The translations under genes were made by a program, and so were the position numbers. Shown piece by piece: positions 35,420-43,040 of a DNA stretch of 45,800 nt; positions within the stretch are counted from its first letter, which is position 1, and each line of letters starts with the position of its first letter. The stretch is taken from assembly GCA_044222045.1 (NCBI GenBank), contig JBGAOB010000006.1:1-45800 (forward strand), written 5' to 3'. The DNA is from JBGAMH01 sp044222045. GTDB taxonomy: Bacteria > Eisenbacteria > RBG-16-71-46. The notes below the pieces were generated by a model. That model was not told the origin of the DNA and made no database searches. It saw only the letters and a list, made by a program, of their open reading frames with translations.

Positions 35420-35665
35420 TCATCCGTTGGCCCACTCGCACCCGTCGGCGGGTCGCGCCACTCGTGGCGCTCGCGAGCGGAGCGCGGGGCGCGTGCATGG
35501 CCGCCACGGGGCGAGTGGGCTCGGTCGGGTGACCGCGGCCGAAAGCCGGGTGATCACGAGTCCGAAGCGGCCGATGCCCAGCACGAGCAGCGTGCTCAGC
35601 GCCACCAGCTGGTACCAGCGCGGGGCCTGGGCTCGTCCCCAGGACCGCAGCATCTTCGTTCCCAT
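35420..35665 (-). CDS. Possible small single-pass membrane protein
   Basis: The 81-residue frame starts at ATG 35665, with GGAGG and AGGTGG close upstream. It has a basic head (GTKMLRSWGRAQAPRW), one hydrophobic helix (YQLVALSTLLVLGIGRFGLVI, about 17-37) and an Arg/Pro-rich tail ending EWANG. The positive-inside pattern and ribosome site favour a real gene, but the tail looks like ordinary GC-rich translation and no family is recognised. The true product might be shorter if the end is misread. Confidence 0.4.
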   Translation of the reverse strand: MGTKMLRSWGRAQAPRWYQLVALSTLLVLGIGRFGLVITRLSAAVTRPSPLAPWRPCTRPALRSRAPRVARPADGCEWANG

Positions 35666-36056
35666 GCCACCTGCCTCCGACGCCGCGGTCGCCGGAACCC
35701 GAGGCAATGTGCGTGCCGGGAATCAGCCCGGGTGACAACCCCCCGTAACGTGCGCGGAATCACGCAGGGACGAGCGGGGAGAACGTCCGGTGCGGCGGCC
35801 GGGTGTCACCCGGTGACAACTCCGGTTGTGAAGGGGTGACGGTGCGCGAGCCAGTTCGCCGGCGCTCCGTGGAGCGTGCGCGGGAATGGAAAGCGGTTCG
35901 CGGCGCCGTGCACCGGGCGAAATCCCCCGTGGGCCGGCGCACAGGGTTCGCCGCGGGTCGTAAACAGGGGTTGAGCCATTGCCCGGTCAGTCCTTAGCCT
36001 CAACCGGTAAACCATCCGGGCGCCGCGCTGCCCGTCTCACATCCTCGGAGGAGACC
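35666..36056. promoter_or_regulatory. Upstream region of the quinohemoprotein gene with repeated GGTGACAAC motifs
   Basis: No gene is seen. The nonamer GGTGACAAC occurs at 35731-35739 and again at 35812-35820. Both are preceded by CCC(G) and the starts are 81 bases apart. The second abuts a GGGTG-T-CACCC palindrome (35801-35811). A further inverted pair GGTTGAG/CTCAACC lies at 35969-35975 and 35999-36005, near the gene start. These could be regulator sites for the divergent transcripts. The ribosome site GGAGGAG (36046-36052) decides the start of the next gene. Confidence 0.35.
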
Positions 36057-39000
36057 GTGTCCCTCTCTCGCATCCTGCGCCTCCCCGCGCTCGTGCCTCT
36101 TCTGCTCCTGCTCGGCGCCGCGTCGGCGGGCGCCGTCACGTTGCCACCCAACTTCGCGGCGGAGAACGCGGTGCCCGGCACCTCGTTCATCGTGCCCACG
36201 AGCGTCGCGTTCCTGCCGAACGGCGACTTCCTGGTGGGCGAGAAGCGCGGCATGGTGTGGATGGTGCGCAACGGCGTGAAGCTGGCCACGCCGGTGTGGG
36301 CCAACGTGAACCAGGTGCTCGACTACCAGGACCGCGGCCTGCTCGGCGTGGCGGTGGATCCGAACTACGCGACGAACCACCTCGTGTACTTCCTGTACAC
36401 GGTGGATCCCGACAGCAACGGCGTCGACGACAACATCCTGGGTTTCGGCCGGCTGGTGCGCTTCCAGATGAACGCCACCGGCGACACGAACACCGTGAAC
36501 CCTTCCACGCGCGCGGTGCTCATGGGCGTCGACTGGCGGCACGGTCCGCTGATCGCTTCGCTCTCGCACACGATCGGCTCGCTGCGCTGGGGCAGCGACG
36601 GCAGCCTGCTCGTGTCGGCCGGCGACGGCGGCAGCTTCATGGAGATGGACGCGGGCGGGCTCTACCCGGCGGCATTCGGCCCCGGGCTCACCGACCCGAA
36701 CGAGGACATCGGTGCGTTCCGCGCGCAGGACATCACGAGCCTGTGCGGCAAGATCCTGCGCATCAATCCCACGAACGGCTGGGGCTACGCGAGCAACCCT
36801 TACGCGGTCGCGGACCTGCAGGCGAACCGGTCGAAGGTGTTCGCGTACGGCCTGCGCAATCCGTTCCGCTTCACGCCGCGGCCCGGCACCGGCAGCACCA
36901 ACCCCGCCGACGGCAATCCCGGCCAGATCATGCTGGGCGACGTGGGCTGGAACCGCTGGGAAGAGTTGAACGTGGTCACCGCGCCGGGCCAGAACTTCGG
37001 CTGGCCGTGCTGGGAAGGCGCGCTCGAGAACGACCCGTACATCGCGGGCACGCCCGCGCACAACGGCTGCGGCAGCGTGGGTTCGGGCACGAACCCGGCG
37101 CCGTTCCGCCTGCCGCTGGCGTGGTGGCACCACTCGTACGACTTCCTCGGCTCGCCGCCCGGCTTCACGGGCAACGCTTCGGTGGGCGGCGTGTTCTACG
37201 GCGACACGCTGTACCCGGCGAGCTATCACGGTCGCTACTTCTTCGCCGACTACGGCGGCAGCTGGATCCGCTCGGCGACGTTCGACCCCGCGGGCAACCT
37301 GCTCGCGGTGGCGGATTTCGGCAGCGACATGGACTGGCCCGTCGACCTGCGCACGAGCCCGGTGAACGGCGACCTGTACTACGTCTCGATCACGACGGGC
37401 GAAGTGCGGCGCATCCATTACGGCGGCCCGAGCGGCGGCAACACGCCGCCCGTGGTGCAGCTGGCCGCCACGCCGCTCGCGGGCGTGGTGCCGCTGAACG
37501 TGAACTTCTCGAGCGCCGGCAGCTTCGATCCCGACGGCGACACGCTGACCTACGCGTGGACGTTCGGCGACGGCGGGACGTCGACGCAGCCGAACCCGTC
37601 GCACCTCTACCAGGTGGCCGGCGACTACACCGCGATCCTCACGCTGGACGACGGCCACGGCGGCCAGGCGCAGGCGTCGGTGGTGATCAGCGTGGGCGTG
37701 AACGCGAACTTCCCGAGCACCGCCGTGCTCGACAACTTCAACCGCGCGAACGGCCCGATCGGCGGTTCGTGGGTGGACGACAACAGCACGCTCGTGATCC
37801 AGGGCAACACCATGCGGCAGACGGGCGGCTCGGCGACCACGGTGTGGAGCGGAGCGCAGTTCGGCTCCGACCAGGAGGCGTACATCACCCTGCTGGCCGT
37901 GACGCCGGGGGCCGCCGAGACGGACCTGATGCTGAAGGTGCAGGGCCTGACGTGGGCCGCGGGCCACATCGAGGTGCGCTACGAGCCGGGCGCCTCGCGC
38001 GTCGTGGTGTCCACGTACCACCCGGTGCAGGGCTGGCAGCAGCGCGGCGTGATCAACGGCGTGACGCTGGTGGCCGGCGACCAGTTCGGCGCGCGGGCGC
38101 GTCCGTCCGGCGTGGTGGACGTGTACGTGAACGGCGTCGCGCGCGGGCAGGTGGCCACCACGAACTGGCCGTTCAACGGCTCGGGCGGCTACCTGGGCCT
38201 CACGATCACCGGCGCCACGAGCACGATCTTCGAGAACTTCGGAGGCGGCAACTGGACGCTGGTGGACGCTCCGCCCACGGTCACGGTGACGTCGCCGACG
38301 GGCGGCGAGAACTGGGTGGGCGGCAGCGCGCACACGATCACGTGGAACGCCACCGACGACGTGGGCGTGACGTCGGTCGACGTGCACTACCGCGACGCCG
38401 ACGCGGCGGGCTGGATCCCGCTCGCGCTGGGCGTTCCGAACACGGGCTCGTTCACGTGGTTCGTGCACAACACGCCGAGCACGAACGCGCGCGTGCGCGT
38501 GGTCGCCCGCGACGGCGCCGGGCACGTGGGCTCGGACAGCAGCCACACCGCGTTCACGATCGCGCGCACGCCGGGCGGCATCGCCCCCACCACGCTGCGC
38601 GACTTCAAGCTCCCGGGCACGCAGCCGCTGGGCGCCGGCGGCTTCCAGAGCCAGGCGCTGTGCGCCGGCTGCCACGCCGGCTACGCCGCCGCCGTGGAGC
38701 CGGGTCGCAACGCGCGCGGCACGATGATGATGCAGGCCGCTCGCGACCCGCTGTTCCATGCGTGCCTCGCGGTGGCCGAGCAGGACGCGCCGTCGTCCGG
38801 CGACCTGTGCCTGCGCTGCCACACGCCGATGGCGTGGCTCGCGGGGAAGAGCCAGCCCACGAGCGGTGCGAACGTGGACGCGCTCGGTCGCGAGGGCCTG
38901 TCGTGCAACTTCTGCCACCGCATGGTGGATCCGCTCTACAAGCCGGGCGTGAGCCCGGCGGCCGACGCCGCGATCCTGGCGCAGCTGCAGCCGGCGCACC

Positions 39001-40478
39001 GGCCCACGTCGTACGGCACGGGCCAGTACGTGATCGACCCCGAGGACGTGCGCCGCGGGCCGTTCGCCGACGCCGCCGCGCCGCACGCGTTCCTGCAGTC
39101 GCCGTTCCACTCGAAGAGCGAGATGTGCGCGACGTGCCACGACGTCTCGAACCCGGTGTTCGAGCGCGTCAGCGGCGCGAAGTACGCGCCGGGCACGTTC
39201 GACGCGCCGCCGGATTCGGTGAGCTCCACGCACCTGATGCCGCTGGAACGCACGTACAGCGAATGGCTGAACAGCGCGTTTCCGTCCGGCGTGTATGCGC
39301 CGGAGTTCGCCGGCAACAATCCGGGCGGCATGGTCTCGCAGTGCCAGGACTGCCACATGCGCAAGGTCACGGGCCAGGGCTGCAACGACGTGTCCGCGCC
39401 GGTGCGCACGAACCTGCCGCTGCACGACATGACCGGCGGCAACGCGTGGATGGGCCCGGTGATCGCGTCGCTGAACCCGACCGAGGTCGACACGAGCGAG
39501 GTGACGGCCGCGGCGAATCGCGCGCGCGCCATGCTGCAGCGTGCGGCGACGCTCGACGTGCAGGTGGCCGCGGCCGGCGACAGCTTCCGCGCCGACGTGC
39601 GCGTGACGAACCACACGGGCCACAAGCTGCCCACGGGCTACCCCGAGGGCCGACGCATGTGGATCCAGGTGACGGCGCGCGATGGAGCGGGTGACGTGGT
39701 GTACCAGTCGGGCGGCTACGACCCGGCCACCGGCGTGCTCGACGCGAACGGGGCGCGCGTGTACGAGATCCACCTGGGCGTCTCGCCCGGGCTGGGCGGC
39801 GCGCTCGGGTTGTCGTCGGGCCCGTCGTTCCACTTCACGCTCAACGACACCGTGTACAAGGACAACCGCATCCCGCCGCAGGGTTTCACGAACGCGGCGT
39901 ACGCGGCGTTCGGTGGCCAGCCGGTGGATCCCTCGATCCCGGGCACGCGCTACGCCGACGGGCAGAACTGGGACCTCGCCAGCTACCCGCTGCCGGGAAC
40001 GGCGCGCTCGGTGAGCGCGGTGCTGTACTACCAGACCACGTCGAAGGAGTACGTGGAGTTCCTGCGCGACCAGAACGTCACGAACACCGCGGGCCAGACG
40101 CTGCACACGGCCTGGTCGAACAACGCCAAGTCGCCGCCGGTGCCGATGGCGAGCGATTCGGTCGCGTTCGACGTGCTCGGTTCGCAGACGCCGGCGACGC
40201 CGCGCTACCTGTCGCTGCGTCCCGCGCGCAATCCGTTCCGCGGCTCGCTCGAACTGGTGCTGGCCCTGCCGGCCGACGCCGAGGTCGAGATGGACGTGCT
40301 CGACGTGGCCGGGCGCGTGATCGCGCGGCCCGATCGCGTGCGGCTGTCCGCGGGCGAGCATCGCCTGCGGTGGGACGGGCACGACGCCGACGGGCGCACG
40401 GCAGGCCCGGGCGTGTACTGGGCGGTGGTGCGCACGGGCGGCCAGCGGCTCGTGCGGCGCGTGGTGCGGCTGCAGTAG
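36057..40478 (+). CDS. Secreted quinohemoprotein: PQQ-type sugar dehydrogenase, PKD, five heme c sites and sorting module in one chain
   Basis: The 1473-residue product starts at GTG 36057 after GGAGGAG and has a signal peptide (about 1-25). Residues about 28-460 are a glucose/sorbosone-dehydrogenase propeller: DRGLLGVAVDPNY, a likely catalytic H171 (SHTIGSLRWGSDGSLLVSAG), GKILRINP, AYGLRNPFRF, LGDVGWNRWEELN and NFGWPCWEG. A PKD domain (about 463-547), a LamG-like domain (about 553-735) and a Kre9-like Ig domain (about 738-838) follow. Five CxxCH heme c sites lie at 869, 918, 950, 1024 and 1096. A beta domain with NHTGHKLPTGYPEGRRMW (from about 1160), as in secreted multiheme proteins, comes before a FlgD-like sorting module (about 1383-1473). 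Predicted role: extracellular oxidation of sugars or related alcohols, with electrons passed to its own hemes. Confidence 0.9.
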   Translation: MSLSRILRLPALVPLLLLLGAASAGAVTLPPNFAAENAVPGTSFIVPTSVAFLPNGDFLVGEKRGMVWMVRNGVKLATPVWANVNQVLDYQDRGLLGVAVDPNYATNHLVYFLYTVDPDSNGVDDNILGFGRLVRFQMNATGDTNTVNPSTRAVLMGVDWRHGPLIASLSHTIGSLRWGSDGSLLVSAGDGGSFMEMDAGGLYPAAFGPGLTDPNEDIGAFRAQDITSLCGKILRINPTNGWGYASNPYAVADLQANRSKVFAYGLRNPFRFTPRPGTGSTNPADGNPGQIMLGDVGWNRWEELNVVTAPGQNFGWPCWEGALENDPYIAGTPAHNGCGSVGSGTNPAPFRLPLAWWHHSYDFLGSPPGFTGNASVGGVFYGDTLYPASYHGRYFFADYGGSWIRSATFDPAGNLLAVADFGSDMDWPVDLRTSPVNGDLYYVSITTGEVRRIHYGGPSGGNTPPVVQLAATPLAGVVPLNVNFSSAGSFDPDGDTLTYAWTFGDGGTSTQPNPSHLYQVAGDYTAILTLDDGHGGQAQASVVISVGVNANFPSTAVLDNFNRANGPIGGSWVDDNSTLVIQGNTMRQTGGSATTVWSGAQFGSDQEAYITLLAVTPGAAETDLMLKVQGLTWAAGHIEVRYEPGASRVVVSTYHPVQGWQQRGVINGVTLVAGDQFGARARPSGVVDVYVNGVARGQVATTNWPFNGSGGYLGLTITGATSTIFENFGGGNWTLVDAPPTVTVTSPTGGENWVGGSAHTITWNATDDVGVTSVDVHYRDADAAGWIPLALGVPNTGSFTWFVHNTPSTNARVRVVARDGAGHVGSDSSHTAFTIARTPGGIAPTTLRDFKLPGTQPLGAGGFQSQALCAGCHAGYAAAVEPGRNARGTMMMQAARDPLFHACLAVAEQDAPSSGDLCLRCHTPMAWLAGKSQPTSGANVDALGREGLSCNFCHRMVDPLYKPGVSPAADAAILAQLQPAHRPTSYGTGQYVIDPEDVRRGPFADAAAPHAFLQSPFHSKSEMCATCHDVSNPVFERVSGAKYAPGTFDAPPDSVSSTHLMPLERTYSEWLNSAFPSGVYAPEFAGNNPGGMVSQCQDCHMRKVTGQGCNDVSAPVRTNLPLHDMTGGNAWMGPVIASLNPTEVDTSEVTAAANRARAMLQRAATLDVQVAAAGDSFRADVRVTNHTGHKLPTGYPEGRRMWIQVTARDGAGDVVYQSGGYDPATGVLDANGARVYEIHLGVSPGLGGALGLSSGPSFHFTLNDTVYKDNRIPPQGFTNAAYAAFGGQPVDPSIPGTRYADGQNWDLASYPLPGTARSVSAVLYYQTTSKEYVEFLRDQNVTNTAGQTLHTAWSNNAKSPPVPMASDSVAFDVLGSQTPATPRYLSLRPARNPFRGSLELVLALPADAEVEMDVLDVAGRVIARPDRVRLSAGEHRLRWDGHDADGRTAGPGVYWAVVRTGGQRLVRRVVRLQ

Positions 40479-40525
40479 ACGCGGCGCGCGTCGGTTCGCG
40501 GCCGCATCGCGGCGGCCGGACACAA

Positions 40526-40558
40526 CGAAGGCGCGGCTCTCGGGGAGCCGCGCCTTCG
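40526..40558. terminator. Bidirectional hairpin terminator
   Basis: A 14-bp perfect stem (40526-40539 with 40545-40558), plus a T-G wobble, lies between the convergent quinohemoprotein and mscL genes. The outer arm again reads CGAAGGC. Confidence 0.85.
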
Positions 40559-40577
40559 ACTTGCTCGGCGGGAGGGC

Positions 40578-40955
40578 TCAGCGCGACTTGAGCGCGTCGC
40601 GGATCTCCATGAGCAGCTTCTCCTCGGCCGACGGGCCGGGCGGCGGAGCCGGCGCCGCGGGCTTGACCAGCATCTTGGTGAGCCAGCCGATGACGATGGC
40701 GATGATCAGGAAGTCCACGATCGAGCCGGCGAACGAGCCGATGCTGATGGCCTTCGCGACCGTGCCGTCCGGTGCGTGGGTGAGCGGAATCTGCGCTTCG
40801 CGCCACGCGCCGCCCGGGATCACCAGGCTGATGATCGGCATGAGCACGTCGCTGGTGAGCGAGCTGACCACCTTGCCGACGGCGCCGCCGATGATCACGC
40901 CGAGTGCGAGCGACATCGCGTTCAGGCCCGCCAGCATGTCGATGAGTTTCTTCAC
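40578..40955 (-). CDS. mscL: Large-conductance mechanosensitive channel
   Basis: The 125-residue protein forms a pentameric pressure-relief pore in the inner membrane. Helix TM1 carries the conserved SLALGVIIGGAVGKVVSSLTSDVLMPII segment (about 15-42), a periplasmic loop follows, then TM2 (about 74-96, SIVDFLIIAIVIGWLTKML). The C-terminal helix (EEKLLMEIRDALKSR) is preceded by a Pro/Ala-rich linker. The length is normal for a short MscL. It starts at GTG 40955 with a very strong ribosome site (GGAAGGAGG). Confidence 0.95.
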   Translation of the reverse strand: MKKLIDMLAGLNAMSLALGVIIGGAVGKVVSSLTSDVLMPIISLVIPGGAWREAQIPLTHAPDGTVAKAISIGSFAGSIVDFLIIAIVIGWLTKMLVKPAAPAPPPGPSAEEKLLMEIRDALKSR

Positions 40956-41002
40956 GGTGCGACCTCCTTCCGAGGATCGGGGGGGTTGGGCCGGGGAAAC
41001 TC

Positions 41003-42233
41003 TCAGAAGGTGGTCAACAGGTGCAAGAAGCCTTTGTCGTGGTGGAACGACACTTCGTAGGGCTCGCGATCCAGCTCCACGCATTCGACGCCCTGCACCA
41101 CCACGCGGCCGAAGCGCGCCTCCAGCCCCACGAACGCGCGCGTCTCGAAGCGCGCGCCGTAACCGCGCCCCGGCAGCACGCCGCGCTCGGCCACGCTCGC
41201 GCGATCGCGCATCAGGCCGAAGCGCGTGCGCCAGTCGCGCGACGGCCGCCAGAACAGCTGCGTCATCGGCAGCCGCTCGACACAGCGGAACTCGCCGTCG
41301 GATCCGAGCGGGCGCCACGCCAGCGTGCGGTCCTGGTAGATCCAGCGCGCCTCCGCCGACCAGCGCGGCGACAGTCGCGCGCTGGCCGCCAGCTCGCCCG
41401 ACCAGCGCCGCCGGTACGACAGGCCGTCCACGCCGGTGGCGACAACCTTGTGCGAAGACCGGGCCTGCACGTTCTCGAAGCGCGCCTCGGCGCCCCAGCG
41501 GCCGGCGCGCACCTCGGCCAGCGCTTCGCCCTTGCCGCCCCAGAGCGTGGAGCGCTCCAGCACTTCGCCGGTGAACTCCTCGAGTCGCTGCCGCGCGGGC
41601 GTGAACCACTCGCCCGAGGCTTCCACGCGCGCACCGTGCGCGAGGTCGAAGCGCGACGGCCGCCGCGACGGCGCGGTTGCCCACGCGCGTCTGGCGGAAC
41701 TCCCACAGCTTGTTGAACGCGTCCTCGATGGTGAGCACGGCCTGCACCTGCACGCGCGAGGAGTCGGTGCCCGAATCCCACAGCGCCGCGAAGTCGTGCT
41801 GGCTCTTGTCGTACGCCGGCCGGAACCGGATGCCCCATTTGCCCGGGGCGTACGGCAGCCCGAAGCGGAACTGGAACTGCAGCCACTCGTAGTCCGAACG
41901 GTTGTCGTGGTTCGTGAGCATCTGGAGATCGAGCCACGAGTGGCGGCCCGTGTTGGAGCGCACCTTCAGGTCGTGGACCTGGAACCACTCGCCCGCGGTC
42001 AGGCAGCCCTGCGCCGTGCGGAACGCGTTCGCGGAGCCCTCCCACTCGTCGCGCCAGTCGTCGGGGAAGCGCGTGAGCGTGTGGTCGAGCAGGCTCTCGT
42101 CGTCCTCTTCCTCGCGCAGCACGTCGAACGTGGAGAACTCCTCCGTGCTCGCGTGCGCCGGCGGCGGCGCGAACCACGCGAGCAGGCCGATCAGCGCCGC
42201 GAGGGCCGCCCGCGCGGCGCGCACGCGACTCAC
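41003..42233 (-). pseudogene. Frameshifted exported envelope (outer-membrane-like) protein gene
   Basis: Reading from GTG 42233, one frame gives a signal peptide (about 1-29, ending PAHAS) and a beta-rich body (DDWRDEWEGSANAF...WLDLQMLTNHDNRSDYEWLQ...) as far as N186 (TRVGN, 41676-41678). A second minus frame, open from about 41653 (RFDLAHGARVEASGEW) to the stop at 41003, continues the same character: alternating hydrophobic and aromatic strands, Arg-rich turns and a final Phe. One surplus base (or two missing) between 41654 and 41675 would rejoin them into about 409 residues. The final Phe and amphipathic strands suggest an outer membrane beta-barrel. The GTG overlaps the eda stop (GTGA), so the gene was coupled to eda. 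I cannot tell a true mutation from an assembly error in this GC-rich spot. Confidence 0.65.
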
Positions 42234-42883
42234 GCCGGGGCGCTTCCCGCGACGCACGCCACGAACGCGCGGGCGCGCTGCTCGATCGCCGCCACGTCGC
42301 CCGCGAGCGCCAGCGCCGGATCGGCGAGCGCCGCGCCGATGCCGCACGCCACGCAGCCGGCCGCGAGGAACGCGGGCACGTTGCCGAGGTGCGTGCCGCC
42401 GGCGGCGAGCATGGGGACGTCGGGCAGGGGGTCGCGGATGATCTTGATGTAGTCGGGTCCGCCCGCGACGCCCACCGGGTAGACCTTCACCAGGTGCGCG
42501 CCGTGCGCGCGCGCGGCGACGATCTCGGTGGTGGTGTAGGCGCCGGGGCACCAGAACACGCCCGCTTCGCGCGCCACGGCCCCCACGGCCGGGTCCATGT
42601 TCGGTGCGATCAGGAAGCGCGCGCCCGCGTCGATCGCCTGCCGCGCCTGGTCCGCGGTGAGCACCGTGCCGGCGCCCATCACGGCGTCGGGGTGCCGCGC
42701 GAGCTCGCGCATCACGCGCACCGCGTCGGGCACCGTGAACGTGACCTCCACGATCGGCAGGCCGCCGCGGATCACCGCGAGCGCCGCCTCGCGCGCGGCA
42801 TCGGGCGTGGCCGCGCGGATGACGGCCACGAGCCTGTGGCGGCGGAGCGCCGCGTCGACGACGGAAGCGATCTCGGGGCACAT
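42230..42883 (-). CDS. eda: KDPG/KHG aldolase (2-keto-3-deoxy-6-phosphogluconate aldolase)
   Basis: The 217-residue class I aldolase splits KDPG into pyruvate and glyceraldehyde-3-phosphate in the Entner-Doudoroff pathway, or acts on related keto acids. Family motifs are VAVIRA (19-24), catalytic E46 (VEVTFT), GAGTVLT (70-76), the Schiff-base lysine K133 (LVKVYPV) and the phosphate-binding AAGGTHLGN region. The YTTTE segment (116-120) replaces the more usual TPSE, so the preferred substrate may differ from KDPG. No edd or other sugar-acid gene is next to it. The downstream envelope-protein gene overlaps its stop by four bases. Confidence 0.88.
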   Translation of the reverse strand: MCPEIASVVDAALRRHRLVAVIRAATPDAAREAALAVIRGGLPIVEVTFTVPDAVRVMRELARHPDAVMGAGTVLTADQARQAIDAGARFLIAPNMDPAVGAVAREAGVFWCPGAYTTTEIVAARAHGAHLVKVYPVGVAGGPDYIKIIRDPLPDVPMLAAGGTHLGNVPAFLAAGCVACGIGAALADPALALAGDVAAIEQRARAFVACVAGSAPA

Positions 42884-43040
42884 GGGACGGGGAATCTACG
42901 ACACGCGCGGGCCGCGGACGACCCTCACGCGCCGGGCCCGGCCGCGGCTCCGTGCGACGGCCGCGGCTTCCGCTGGCCCGGGGCGCGGGGGCGCGGCACA
43001 ATGCCGCCGACTCCCATCCCGACTCTTCGGAGGCATCCCG

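Noticed and set aside
35881..35905. Second LacI-like operator (TGGAAAGCGGTTCG) before the quinohemoprotein gene
   Set aside because: The centre is shifted and does not fit the TGnAAnCGnTTnCA spacing.
36000..40523. Minus-strand open frame of about 1500 codons opposite the quinohemoprotein gene
   Set aside because: It has the same antisense artefact: Arg/His/Val-rich translation, and the plus strand has clear domains and a ribosome site.
42597..43040. Upstream extension of the AsmA-like frame
   Set aside because: It runs through the opposite-strand eda gene, and ATG 43041 has a good ribosome site directly before the membrane anchor.
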